From Desulfobulbaceae bacterium (GTDB lineage Bacteria > Desulfobacterota > Desulfobulbia > Desulfobulbales > SURF-16), in NCBI GenBank assembly GCA_020444175.1, contig JAHLLM010000022.1:1-64000 (forward strand): a stretch of DNA of 64,000 bases, in the 5' to 3' direction. The position numbers were made by a program, and so were the translations under genes. Below, piece after piece: positions 33,600-43,808 of the stretch (position 1 is the first letter of the stretch; each line of letters begins with the position of its first letter). The notes below the pieces were generated by a model. It did no database searches and was not told where the DNA came from. It was given only the letters and a program-made list of their open reading frames with translations.

Positions 33600-36260
33600 T
33601 CACACGGTCCCGGTGCTATCAATTTCATCAGTGCTGCTGATCACTCCGGACAGGTCAAGAATTAACCCGACTCTGCCATCACCAAGTATAGTCCCACCGG
33701 CAACACCTTTTATATCCTTCATGTAGCCTCCAAGACTTTTGATAACAACTTCCTGTTTGCCAAGCAGCTCGTCAACCAGGAGTGCGCGCTGCCGTCCCTC
33801 ATTCTCGATGATAACGGTTATACCCTCGCTGATTTCCGTACAGGCATTCTTCACACCAAAAATCTGATAAAGCCGTACAATGGGAATCAAGGTATCCCTG
33901 ACCAGCAACGTCTCTCCCCGACCGCCCTGCACGGTGTTATAATATTCCATGTTGGGTCGCATTGATTCCCGGATAGCAATGGTGGGGATGATATATCTTT
34001 CCTCGCCAACCCGCACGACAATGCCATCGATTATCGCCAGGGTAAGAGGAAGATACATGAGAAAAAGAGATCCCACACCCGGGGTGCTTTGCAGTTCCAC
34101 CTTGCCGCGCAGTTTTTCTACACCTTTCTTGACCACATCCATGCCGACTCCTCGACCGGAAACGTCGGTGATTTTGTCTGCTGTGGAAAGACCCGGGAGA
34201 AAAATCATATTGTTAATTTCATAATCGCTGAGTGATGAATCTTTTTGGATCAAGCCACGCTCCAGTGCTTTATTTCTGATTTTTTCCGTATTGACCCCTT
34301 CTCCATCGTCAGCAATTTCGATAATGATATTGCCGCCCTTCTGGTAGGCGCTCAATTTGACGGTTCCGGCTTCAGGCTTTCCTGCCTTCCGTCGCTGCTC
34401 AGGAACCTGTACCCCGTGGTCAACAGAATTTCGCATCATATGGACCAGGGGATCGTAAATTGAATCCACCATGTTGCGGTCAATCTCGGTCTCTTCTCCC
34501 CGCATGACCAGGTCAACCTTTTTGCCGGTTTTCTTGGAAAGATCCCGGACAAGTCGTGTCATTTTCTGGAAAGTCTGCCGGATGGGTACCATGCGCATGG
34601 ACATCGCGGTTTTCTGCAAATCCGTGGTGATCCTGGTTAACTGCGCGAAATCCTTATTCAGCTTGGGATCGGAAAGGCCGGCAATAATAGGGTTATGCCT
34701 TACCATGGCCTGCATGATAACCAATTCGCCAACAGCATTGACCAGGCCATCAAGCTTGCGGATATCAACTTTTATAGAGGCCTCAATACTTTTCTTCCGC
34801 GGAGCTTGCGACGCCGAAGAGGTGTTTTCCGGTTTAATTGCAGCAGAAGATGGAGACGAAGCAGGCTTTATCTCTGAATGGACAGGATTTGGCATTGCTG
34901 CCTCCTGTATCTGTTCAGGAGAAGAAATGGAGGCCGTCTGCTTGTTTACAGTTTTAATGGAGGATTCTCCACTGCGTGTTTCCTGAATTTGTTCCAGGTA
35001 ATCGGAGATATCAAATTGCTTATAGGCTTGAGGGCCCTGTTCCAGTACATCGCTGACATTCTGGATCATGGTACGCAGGGTGTCTCCAACCCCCAGAACA
35101 ATATCAATAATAACCGAGTCCATTGTTAACTTGCCGTTACGGACGTCATCAAGCAGATTTTCGGTCATGTGGGCAAGTTTATTAATCGTTTTCAGATTCA
35201 AAAACCCGGAAACACCTTTGATGGTGTGAAAGGGACGAAATATATTGTTTATGATTTCAAGATCCTGAGGGTTCTGCTCCAGCTCGAGAACATTTAACTC
35301 AATGGATTCAAGATGTTCAAATGCTTCACTGATAAAACCTGAGAGGAGATCAACGTCATTGAGGAAATCCAGCGACTCTTCCTTTTCCTCATCGGCATCC
35401 GGTGCATCGGTTTCTTTTTCCGGCATTTCCGGCGCGACCCCTGCGGCCTTTTCCAGCTTCCCCATCAAGGCGTCGATAATGACAATATATGGACCAACGT
35501 CCAGAGGTGAATATGATATTCCTTTTTCATAAACCTCCTGCACATGGTCAACCATGGATTGCAAGGCATCCCCTATGTTGAGCACAGCCTCTGTCACCGA
35601 GCTGTCCATGGCAATCACTCCGTTTCTCACTTCGGCCAGCAGATTCTCCGTGGCATGGGCAAGCCTGCTGATATCATCGAGTTCCACACTGCCGGCAGTC
35701 CCTTTGATGGTATGAAAAGACCTGAAGATAGCATTGAGCGCTTCACTGTCACCCGGATTTTTCTCAAGCTCCAGAACATGGGTTTCTATGGAACCAAGAT
35801 AATCTGCAGTTTCTTCAATAAAACATTCCAGGAGTTCTTTATCTTTAAGGAAAGGCGACTCAACAACAGAGAGATCGGATGACGATGCCCCCTCACCTAA
35901 AATTTCGGCAAGCGTTATTTTGAACCCGATTGAAGCAAGGTGACCGCAAAATTTGTCCATAACACCGGCATCATCACCATCCCTCAACACCTCCTGCATC
36001 CTGGAGACGCATTCGGCAAATTGCTCAAAGGTTTCAGCGGAATCAGACAGTTCTCCCATAATGACCTGCTGGAGGGCTGATTGAACGGCAGACGCCATCT
36101 GCTGCAGCACCGTTTTGGAGAGAGAGGCCGCCTGCTCCTGCAATTTCTCCAGAATATCCAGCAATTCACCAACTGCCGAAAGGTCTCCGGGTTCAATCAT
36201 CATGATTTTGACTGCCAGTTTATCTAGCAGGTCAATGACATTTTGCTCTGCATTGGCCAT
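33600..36260 (-). CDS. cheA: Chemotaxis histidine kinase with two Hpt domains
   Basis: An 886-residue CheA, longer than usual. After a helical N-terminal domain (1-150) come two phosphotransfer (Hpt) domains, each with the phospho-accepting histidine in FHTIKG (about residues 190 and 350). A low-complexity linker (Ser/Ala/Pro rich, about 420-490) is followed by the dimerisation helices, the HATPase (VHMMRNSVDHGVQVPEQR, DDGEGVN, ISGRGVGMDV-like G boxes) and a CheW-like regulatory domain with PTIAIRESM. It phosphorylates CheB and the motor regulator. No CheY is present in the window. First gene of the che operon. Confidence 0.95.
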   Translation of the reverse strand: MANAEQNVIDLLDKLAVKIMMIEPGDLSAVGELLDILEKLQEQAASLSKTVLQQMASAVQSALQQVIMGELSDSAETFEQFAECVSRMQEVLRDGDDAGVMDKFCGHLASIGFKITLAEILGEGASSSDLSVVESPFLKDKELLECFIEETADYLGSIETHVLELEKNPGDSEALNAIFRSFHTIKGTAGSVELDDISRLAHATENLLAEVRNGVIAMDSSVTEAVLNIGDALQSMVDHVQEVYEKGISYSPLDVGPYIVIIDALMGKLEKAAGVAPEMPEKETDAPDADEEKEESLDFLNDVDLLSGFISEAFEHLESIELNVLELEQNPQDLEIINNIFRPFHTIKGVSGFLNLKTINKLAHMTENLLDDVRNGKLTMDSVIIDIVLGVGDTLRTMIQNVSDVLEQGPQAYKQFDISDYLEQIQETRSGESSIKTVNKQTASISSPEQIQEAAMPNPVHSEIKPASSPSSAAIKPENTSSASQAPRKKSIEASIKVDIRKLDGLVNAVGELVIMQAMVRHNPIIAGLSDPKLNKDFAQLTRITTDLQKTAMSMRMVPIRQTFQKMTRLVRDLSKKTGKKVDLVMRGEETEIDRNMVDSIYDPLVHMMRNSVDHGVQVPEQRRKAGKPEAGTVKLSAYQKGGNIIIEIADDGEGVNTEKIRNKALERGLIQKDSSLSDYEINNMIFLPGLSTADKITDVSGRGVGMDVVKKGVEKLRGKVELQSTPGVGSLFLMYLPLTLAIIDGIVVRVGEERYIIPTIAIRESMRPNMEYYNTVQGGRGETLLVRDTLIPIVRLYQIFGVKNACTEISEGITVIIENEGRQRALLVDELLGKQEVVIKSLGGYMKDIKGVAGGTILGDGRVGLILDLSGVISSTDEIDSTGTV

Positions 36261-36728
36261 ACATAACCCTCAAAAAAATCTTAAATATTAACGTTTTCTC
36301 ATTTACACCCCTGAGGGGAGGAAATCTCACCCGCCGTCGATACGCATGAACCTGTTGACATTATCAAGACGGATCCAGTTTCTGGACGTTTTTTTACGAG
36401 TCCATCAACCAGGCAGAATTAAATAATCGCACCAAAGCAACAGATAAAATTGGGGGGGGGGCAAGGCAACAACGCAAAGACGTCTGTCAAGCAGGTTAGC
36501 TGTATGAAACAACGGCAACACTTGGTCTTTGACACAAGGTCGCCTGAACGAACGCCTTTGCGAGAGCCCAGGATGGATCTGCAGACAGGCAAACACAATC
36601 GAAAAATAATTTCCGACATCTATCCGGCAATACGAATTCTAGCCCCTCTCTCTCATATATTTGCTCAAATCAGAACATAATTTTCAAGTTTTTATCGTGG
36701 CCGGATTCCCTTTTCCAGCAAACCAGTA
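36261..36728. other. Non-coding interval upstream of cheA, with a G10 run
   Basis: No convincing gene in 468 bases. Ten consecutive G occur at 36452-36461, rare in this genome. GGCAA and ACGCAAAGAC nearby loosely recall a c-di-GMP-I riboswitch but the necessary helices are absent. Confidence 0.4.
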
Positions 36729-38474
36729 TTATTTTTCAAGCAAAGAAGGATCTAAAATTCGTATTTGCTCTTCAATTGCAGCAATATTTTGTTTTACCTT
36801 ACTTATCACCTCAGCATCGGGGTATTTCTCCTGAATCAACAGCAATAACCGCCTTGACTCAAGGAGAAGCGCCGCCTTCTGTTCCGGGTGTTCAACTTTT
36901 CTCGATTGCACAAACAACCCGGCTGACTCTTTGCGTAGCTCCGAAGCGGCCAGATTGGTTGCCTCTGTCATTTTAGCCCTGGCCTGATCACGATATTCGG
37001 AATTGATCAGTTCCTGAAATAGTCTAATTGCCGCGTCATATTGGCGTTGATCAAACACCCCGGAAGCCTCCTGCCATTTATTTTCCAACTCCTGAACACG
37101 CCTTTTTTCCTCACGCGTTTTCTCTTCTTCATGGAGAACTTTCACCTCGTTCTGGGCTTCTTTAATCCTGAGAAGCAGCGATTCTGATTCAGTTCCCTGC
37201 AACAGCGTGTTAAGAATTTCCTCGGCAGGTATGAATTTTTTTTGAGCAGCAAGCTCTCGAACATGCTGAAGCTCCTGATCGACATATGTTTGCACAGTGC
37301 CGCCAGCCTTATCAAACAACTGCCTGGCTAAACGGGTATATTCAGACTCCGGAAAACTGTTTTCCAGGGCAAGGACGTTTTTGGCAAGAGCAGGAGGAAT
37401 TGTTGTGCCGGCAAATCTGAGCCAGCCTCCCAGAGCCTGACCAAAAAGATCAAGCTCCCTTCCATGTTCAGCTTGGCCCTGAAGCAATGTCAGATACTGG
37501 GTGACCTGAAAATCAATCCTCTGCATATTTCCTATCAGGCTTGCAAGTTTTTCATATTCTTCCTGCGCTCTTTTAAAATTTCCCTGGGCAAAAAGAATCT
37601 CAGCAGCCTCAAGACGAAGTTCCATACCGGCAAAATCACCTCTCTCATCGGCAACTTGCAGAAGAATTGCGGCCGCCTGATCAAATCGGCCATCAGCCTT
37701 GAGCGCTTTCCCATAGATTTCACGGGCGTCCACGGAAACAGAACCACCTGTGGCAATAAGCAGATTTTCAAAAGATGAAATAATTTTATCATTATCATCC
37801 AACATGGCCCAATGGGTGACAACACTGTCAGCCTGCCCGGCAATAATTTCTCTGTATTTCTCTAACTCCTCGGGAACAGCAGAGGCCGCTGAGGCAAACA
37901 CTCTTTCACAGTCACTTTCAAGAAAAGAAATATCCTGTTGAAAAGCCTCAAACAGAGGCAGATCATTCTCAGGAGTATAACTCTCCTCAATACTTTCCTG
38001 TAAAATCATATAGCCCTTCTGGGTTTCAGAGATAAGCGCCAGGCACTCAGTCCACATTGTGGCCTCTGACATCACTAAATCCAGAGAAGAAAAACTTGAA
38101 GCCAAAGCCTGCCAGCGCTCTCGTTTTTTCTTATAAAAAGTGATTCTTTCAGAAAGATAGCGGTTATCGGGTAAAGAGGGCAAAGACATTTCCTGTCTTG
38201 CAATGGATGATTGCGCAAGTGGATTGAGACGAGGCTGCGTCTTCAGCTCTTCGTTTTTCGTAGTGGCCACAGCGTCACTCTCAAAAGGAATGATGACCTC
38301 TTCCTCAGGTTCGTTTTCGGTTTGTTTGACGACCTCTTCATAGGGAGGCACTTTTCTCTTAGGAGTAATGAGTGTCTCAAGTGATGAATTTGTGGCTGAC
38401 TGACATCCGGACAACAAGAAAAGCAGAGAAACAGATGCCGGCATTTTGGACGAAAATATTTTTTTTATATTCAT
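36729..38474 (-). CDS. Lipoprotein with helical repeat domain, unknown function
   Basis: A 581-residue protein with a lipoprotein signal peptide ending in the lipobox LLSGC (cysteine about residue 24), followed by an acidic linker and a long helical region. Parts resemble TPR or coiled-coil repeats (GNFKRAQEEYEKLASLIGNM; VFDQRQYDAAIRLFQELIN), including a charged coiled coil (KTREEKRRVQELENKW). It is probably periplasmic, anchored to a membrane. It lies downstream of and on the same strand as the large penicillin-binding protein (66-base gap), so a role in cell-wall assembly is possible but not shown. Confidence 0.75.
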   Translation of the reverse strand: MNIKKIFSSKMPASVSLLFLLSGCQSATNSSLETLITPKRKVPPYEEVVKQTENEPEEEVIIPFESDAVATTKNEELKTQPRLNPLAQSSIARQEMSLPSLPDNRYLSERITFYKKKRERWQALASSFSSLDLVMSEATMWTECLALISETQKGYMILQESIEESYTPENDLPLFEAFQQDISFLESDCERVFASAASAVPEELEKYREIIAGQADSVVTHWAMLDDNDKIISSFENLLIATGGSVSVDAREIYGKALKADGRFDQAAAILLQVADERGDFAGMELRLEAAEILFAQGNFKRAQEEYEKLASLIGNMQRIDFQVTQYLTLLQGQAEHGRELDLFGQALGGWLRFAGTTIPPALAKNVLALENSFPESEYTRLARQLFDKAGGTVQTYVDQELQHVRELAAQKKFIPAEEILNTLLQGTESESLLLRIKEAQNEVKVLHEEEKTREEKRRVQELENKWQEASGVFDQRQYDAAIRLFQELINSEYRDQARAKMTEATNLAASELRKESAGLFVQSRKVEHPEQKAALLLESRRLLLLIQEKYPDAEVISKVKQNIAAIEEQIRILDPSLLEK

Positions 38475-38539
38475 GACAGACTCTTAACTAAAAGAATTTT
38501 TTCTCCGAGGGGAATTTACAGGAACGAGGAGCTCCTTGA

Positions 38540-41500
38540 TCAGTGCGCTTCATTTTTCCAGTAAGGGCGAAAATACCTTTCAGGTTCGACAGCCCCTCCG
38601 GGAAGAAACTTTCCAAAAGTAACCACAGGAGCAGCCTGTGCAGCCTTTTCGGACTCTGTTGTGCCGCCAAGAGCCACCCCGCCTTCGTGGATGGCAACCG
38701 GCACTTCTATCTGACCCAGATCAGGATAATAGAGAGGGATCTCACTTGTCCCTGAAAAGGCCATATCCACTATATCCACGGATGCTGCATAATTTCTTCC
38801 CAGGATAATACCCTGGGCAACCTTGGTCCAGACCGGCAATGCACCGGTCGCCCCGGTAATATGGGTTGTGTTGCGGACCATGGGCTTATTATCATCAAAT
38901 CCAACATAGGAGGCAATCACAAAGCTTTCCGCGTCCAAAATAACACCGCTGCCCTTGATTTGCCGGGAAGGCAGCACCCCGGCAAATGAAGAGTTTGTAA
39001 AGCGGTTTGCAGTCCCGGTTTTCCCAAGTACAGGTACGCCTAATTCCAGATCGCCAAGCTGTTCTTCGACATCCAGGCTGCTGCTGTGCAGAAGAATGTT
39101 TCTTTTGGCGTAGCGTCCGGTACCAAACTTGACCACATTACGCAGTATATCGCTCACCTCCAGGGCTGTCTGGGCATCAAGAATACGTTTTTTAGACATC
39201 GAACCGTCAAAAATAACCTCACCCTCAACAGACTCAATCCTGTCAATGACCGCAAGCCCCGGATTCAGATTATCGTTTTGCGTGAAGAGCATGCCGCTGG
39301 ATAATGTTTCATAAATACGGGCAAGTTCAAGCAAGCTGATGACATTGGAACCTAACGGAAAAGAAAGCACGGGCTCCAGGTCACTCGTCACCCCCATGGC
39401 CCGACACAGGCTAATAAGGTATCGGAGTCCGGCGAGAACCCTGAAATCATGAATTGCATGCAGCACTTCCCCTTCATAAGCAGGTAAAGCTGACAGCTTC
39501 CGCTGCGCATCCTGGAAATTTTCCTGTATCAAATCAATGGTTTCTAGACTGAGCATATCTTCAATTTTGACCCCTGACCAGAATTCACGCACTTCCTCAA
39601 CAGACATGCCGGCCAGCACTCTCTGAATATCCTTGCGATTTACCGGTGCCCACCCTTTCCCCGGATCTTTTTCTGTATAGATCAGATAATCAGTCCGCTT
39701 GAGAGCATTCTCTTCACTCCACCACATACCGCTTTTTTTACGTTCAAGTTTTTTATAAAGCCGGGGGAAAAGGGTTTGCTCGCCTGGCACGAGATGGAAG
39801 GATGCCTCACGCACCAGTTCTTCCTGAATCTTTCTGTAACGGATAAAATTTCTCCGAACAATACGACGCCGCACAACGCTTTCCAAGTCTTCTCCGTCAT
39901 CAGCAAGATTTTCAAAGGCATCACTGTAACGGAAAAGTTCTAAATTTTTAAACTCGTCCAATCTGCCGGCAAATATAAGATCGGCTTCACTTGAAGCAAC
40001 CGCCCTTTCAAAAGCTGCCTGCTGCAAAGTCGCCTCATTGACGACTATGCCCATCTTATCCCTGACCCGGCGCTTGTAATGCCCATAAGACTCTCCATCC
40101 TCTCTGGCCATTCCGACTTGAGCCAGGAGTTCTTTAAATTCAGCAGGGGTCAGACGGTCACAAAGATGATAGAGAAGCCAGACAGAAGCAACGTTTTCCG
40201 AATGAACTCCGGCCCAACTCATGGAGACCCATTTGTGCGGACTTTGATGATCGGGTCGAGGAATGTAGGGAACATTCTGATACACAAACATGGCTCTTTC
40301 GTTACGCAGAGGATCAAGACTGTTCCAGCCCAACTGAATTGCCGCAGCATAGAGCAGAGGTTTGACCACCGATCCCATGGGCCTTTTAGCGGAAATGGCC
40401 CGATTATAAAAATAATTGTCCATCCCTCCTGACAGGGCAAGAACTTTGCCTTTTTGCAGAACAAGGGATGCCCCCTGCAGCTCAGGGTATTTTTCAAGGT
40501 TAAATACAACGTTACCGTTGAACGGGTCCTTGTCCCGCACGGACAGGAAGACAAGGTCCCCTTTCTGCAGCTCGTTAAGCAAGAGAGGCAGCTCGGCTGT
40601 TGTCGCGTTGCTCCATCTCTGCTTTTTGTATTTGACCAGGGATGAAAGCAGATGCATGAGCCCCTTCTCATCGATGACACCCCGCGCACCCATCTCATGC
40701 CCGTTTTGGGTAAAGGACACCTCTATTTCCACAGGGGACTGTTTCTTGATTTCCAAAATACGTCCAACGAGAAATTGTCCCACCTCTACATTTGTTGCCC
40801 CAAAGGGCAAATCGGCATAGCGTTTCTGCAGCGGCAGGCGATCATATCCCTGCAGCCGAACATCCAATCGAGCCAATTCACTCTGCAAGGCAGAAAAATT
40901 CTCCCTCTGGATGTCTTTATCAATGGAGGTCACAACCCGGATTCCGGATGTGGCCACGTTATCTATTCCGTATTGCTGCAAAACCCCTTCTACAAGTGGA
41001 TCATCCATACCATCCTTAACCAGGTCCATGATGGTGTTTAAACGAAAACGCATCTTGCCCCGATTAAAAGGAATCTCACTGTTCAAATTTTTCTGAAACA
41101 ATTTGGCGGAAATCATCCCGGCATTATACATATGCCTCAGCACATAACCGGTACGGATTTTGGCTCTCTCTTTTGCCTTTGCCACACCTTCTTCGTCTTT
41201 TTTTATAAAGGGATTATAATAATTAGGCATTTTGACACTGCCGGCAATAAAGGCCGCTTCTATCAGATCAAGCTCCCCCGGCTCTTTATCAAAATAATAA
41301 CGAGCAGCGACACCGAGCCCCCGCCCATTTCCACTCACATAGAACTGATTGGCGTAAAACTCGAGAATTTTTTCCTTTGAGTAATGATATTCCAGACGGA
41401 GGGCGTAGAGGAGTTCTATCAATTTGGATTTGACGGATCGCCCCTTTCTCTTGAAAAGATTTTTGGCTGCCTGCTGGGTGAGAGTGCTTCCCCCCTGAAC

Positions 41501-41851
41501 AATACGGCCCGCACTGATATTTGCCCGCATTGCCCTGGCAAAACCGGGGAAATCAATACCGTAGTGGTGAAAAAAATGGCGATCTTCAGCAGCGATCAGA
41601 CCATTAATAAAGTATTTCGGCAGCTGCTCATAGGGGACGTATTGACGATGATCTTCCTGAAAAAAAACACCAATTTTCGTTTCCCCGTCACTGTAAAGAA
41701 CAGGACTCTCCATGGCCAGAGTCTTTTCAATATTTTCCTGACTGATCGCATCTCCGGGAAAATAGACCACCCACCACAAATAGCCTGCAACGCACGCTAT
41801 AATGCTCATACTTGCCAGGGCTATGAGAAACAGAAAAAACTTTTTTAGCAT
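38540..41851 (-). CDS. Class A penicillin-binding protein (transglycosylase/transpeptidase), unusually long
   Basis: A 1103-residue protein with an N-terminal membrane anchor (FLFLIALASMSIIACVAGYLW), a GT51 transglycosylase domain (AAEDRHFFHHYGIDF with the catalytic glutamate, IVQGGSTLTQQAAKNL) and a transpeptidase domain with S-V-V-K in RPMGSVVKPLLY, S-E-N in VHSENVASVW and K-T-G in LGKTGTANRF. It polymerises and cross-links peptidoglycan on the outside of the inner membrane. It is longer than typical PBP1A because of a roughly 250-residue charged insertion between the SxN and KTG motifs. The ATG at 41851 is favoured over a TTG six codons earlier. Confidence 0.9.
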   Translation of the reverse strand: MLKKFFLFLIALASMSIIACVAGYLWWVVYFPGDAISQENIEKTLAMESPVLYSDGETKIGVFFQEDHRQYVPYEQLPKYFINGLIAAEDRHFFHHYGIDFPGFARAMRANISAGRIVQGGSTLTQQAAKNLFKRKGRSVKSKLIELLYALRLEYHYSKEKILEFYANQFYVSGNGRGLGVAARYYFDKEPGELDLIEAAFIAGSVKMPNYYNPFIKKDEEGVAKAKERAKIRTGYVLRHMYNAGMISAKLFQKNLNSEIPFNRGKMRFRLNTIMDLVKDGMDDPLVEGVLQQYGIDNVATSGIRVVTSIDKDIQRENFSALQSELARLDVRLQGYDRLPLQKRYADLPFGATNVEVGQFLVGRILEIKKQSPVEIEVSFTQNGHEMGARGVIDEKGLMHLLSSLVKYKKQRWSNATTAELPLLLNELQKGDLVFLSVRDKDPFNGNVVFNLEKYPELQGASLVLQKGKVLALSGGMDNYFYNRAISAKRPMGSVVKPLLYAAAIQLGWNSLDPLRNERAMFVYQNVPYIPRPDHQSPHKWVSMSWAGVHSENVASVWLLYHLCDRLTPAEFKELLAQVGMAREDGESYGHYKRRVRDKMGIVVNEATLQQAAFERAVASSEADLIFAGRLDEFKNLELFRYSDAFENLADDGEDLESVVRRRIVRRNFIRYRKIQEELVREASFHLVPGEQTLFPRLYKKLERKKSGMWWSEENALKRTDYLIYTEKDPGKGWAPVNRKDIQRVLAGMSVEEVREFWSGVKIEDMLSLETIDLIQENFQDAQRKLSALPAYEGEVLHAIHDFRVLAGLRYLISLCRAMGVTSDLEPVLSFPLGSNVISLLELARIYETLSSGMLFTQNDNLNPGLAVIDRIESVEGEVIFDGSMSKKRILDAQTALEVSDILRNVVKFGTGRYAKRNILLHSSSLDVEEQLGDLELGVPVLGKTGTANRFTNSSFAGVLPSRQIKGSGVILDAESFVIASYVGFDDNKPMVRNTTHITGATGALPVWTKVAQGIILGRNYAASVDIVDMAFSGTSEIPLYYPDLGQIEVPVAIHEGGVALGGTTESEKAAQAAPVVTFGKFLPGGAVEPERYFRPYWKNEAH

Positions 41852-42075
41852 CTTTTTTCCATTGACCAAAACAAAATTATTTCACATTTTTTTTGCATCC
41901 ATTTTAATAATGCTTTTCACTGGCAAGTGCAAGGAAAGCCTTGTAAAAGGAATAAGACTTTCCCGACCGTCCCCCGGAAACCGGAATTCCTGGACAAGCT
42001 GGTATTATTATTGCTATATTATCCTTTGCGTTCTTTTTATAAATAAATTCTTGACTTAAGACAGGTTGACACAAA

Positions 42076-43752
42076 ATGCGTTTTATCCATTCAATTATCA
42101 ATTTCCTCGTACTCCCTTTTTGTCTTTTTCTGCTTTGGGGTTGTGCTGCAACAGAGACTGCAAACCAGATGTCATCCATGGATGATACCGCGCTCACTAT
42201 TGAAGAAGAACGCCCCCCCATAGAACATTACGGGGATAACAGCCTGGCAGAAGAAGTGACGTTACCGGAACCGGAAATAACCGTTGCTGAAGAAATTAAA
42301 GAACTGGAAGCTCTTGGTACCTGGGAGGAAGGCAGTGATGAAAATATCCCCAGTGAACCTGAAATAACCTATGATTTCCCTGTCACCCTGAACAAACAAG
42401 TCGATTTTTATATAAACTTTTTTCAGCACAAACATAAAAAAACTTTTACACGCTGGCTTGAGCGTTCAAGCCGCTATCTGCCGATGATTCGGGCAGAACT
42501 CCGCAATGCCGGTCTTCCCGAAGACCTGGCCTACCTGCCAATGATCGAAAGCGGTTACAGCCTGACAGCATATTCAAAAGCAAAAGCAGCCGGACCCTGG
42601 CAATTCATACGCTCCACGGGGCGGGCTTACGACTTGACAATCGACAGCTACGTTGATGAACGTCGTGACCCGGTAAAATCAACCCGGGCAGCCATTGCTT
42701 TTCTGTCCGATCTTTACGACAGATTTGGCGACTGGCAGCTGGCTGTTGCTGCATACAATGCCGGGGGCGGGAAAATAAACAACGCGATACGACGATACAA
42801 GACCAAAAATTTTTGGGAAATTGCCCAGAAACGCTACCTCAAAAACGAAACCAAAAGATATGTTCCCAAGCTGATCGCAGCAATTATCCTGGCCAAAGAC
42901 CCGGAAAAATACGGCTTTACTAATATCAACTACTCCCCCCCTCTGGCCTATGAAACGATCGAAGTCCCGCGCTGGACCTCTCTGCGGGCTGTGGAGGTTG
43001 CCAGCGGAACTGATCTTGAAACACTTCGCGACTTAAACAGGCAACTCCGCCAACTCATCACACCGCCGGACCAGCAAGACTATCCACTCAGAGTGCCTGT
43101 CGGTAAAAAAGATATTGTTGCCCAGAACCTGCCAAGGGTGCATACCACTGTCTCCACCAACTATAAAACCCATGTGGTGGGAAAAAACGACACACTGAAC
43201 CAAATATGCAGGTTGTACAATCTCAACAAAACGACACTTTTGAAGTCAAACAACCTGCGCAAATCCAAACTCACCCCGGGACAGCGCCTGCGTATCCCTT
43301 ACCAGACAACGCACTATACGCTTTGGGACAAAGATACGCCCCTTCCTTCACAAGGCACAGAAGGGAGCCGTCTTGTCCTGCATAAAATAAAACCAGGTGA
43401 ATCCGTCTCTCATATAGCCAAGCGCTACAACGTTCCCGTGCATCTTATTGCCGCATGGAACGACTTGAAAAATATCAACCGAATCAAGGCGGGGCAACAG
43501 CTTGCCCTCTACGTAAGCGACACCGCTGGTGAATCGAATATTGTTACGACCCAGACCCCAGCTCAGACACGCTCTCGCACAGCTGCGCGACCGGATTATT
43601 ATGAAATAAACAATGGAGACAGCCTGTGGAGCATTGCCCGTCGCTTTCAACTCACCCCACAGCAACTGAAACGCTGGAACAACCTGAAAAGCAACCTCAT
43701 TCACCCGGGAAATCGCTTACGGATAAGTGATCCGGAAGCAGAAAACAGTTGA
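42076..43752 (+). CDS. mltD: MltD-like lytic transglycosylase with three LysM domains
   Basis: A 558-residue lipoprotein: signal peptide with lipobox LLWGCA, an acidic linker, then an SLT domain whose catalytic glutamate is in YLPMIESGYSLTAYSKAKAAG and which continues with GPWQFI and AVAAYNAGGGKIN. The C-terminal third carries three LysM repeats (starts near HVVGKNDTLNQI, HKIKPGESVSHI and YEINNGDSLWSI) that bind glycan strands. It cleaves peptidoglycan to anhydro-muropeptides. It is divergently oriented to the PBP gene with about 225 bases between. Confidence 0.92.
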   Translation: MRFIHSIINFLVLPFCLFLLWGCAATETANQMSSMDDTALTIEEERPPIEHYGDNSLAEEVTLPEPEITVAEEIKELEALGTWEEGSDENIPSEPEITYDFPVTLNKQVDFYINFFQHKHKKTFTRWLERSSRYLPMIRAELRNAGLPEDLAYLPMIESGYSLTAYSKAKAAGPWQFIRSTGRAYDLTIDSYVDERRDPVKSTRAAIAFLSDLYDRFGDWQLAVAAYNAGGGKINNAIRRYKTKNFWEIAQKRYLKNETKRYVPKLIAAIILAKDPEKYGFTNINYSPPLAYETIEVPRWTSLRAVEVASGTDLETLRDLNRQLRQLITPPDQQDYPLRVPVGKKDIVAQNLPRVHTTVSTNYKTHVVGKNDTLNQICRLYNLNKTTLLKSNNLRKSKLTPGQRLRIPYQTTHYTLWDKDTPLPSQGTEGSRLVLHKIKPGESVSHIAKRYNVPVHLIAAWNDLKNINRIKAGQQLALYVSDTAGESNIVTTQTPAQTRSRTAARPDYYEINNGDSLWSIARRFQLTPQQLKRWNNLKSNLIHPGNRLRISDPEAENS

Positions 43753-43808
43753 TCCCCTGACAATGTCAGCCTGTCTTGCACTTTCCCCCTAAGGGTGAAA
43801 CCCCAGCT

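Noticed and set aside
36430-36520. Possible c-di-GMP-I (GEMM) riboswitch on the plus strand
   Set aside because: GGCAA and ACGCAAAGAC are present, but the first hairpin with its GAAA tetraloop is missing and no plus-strand gene follows.
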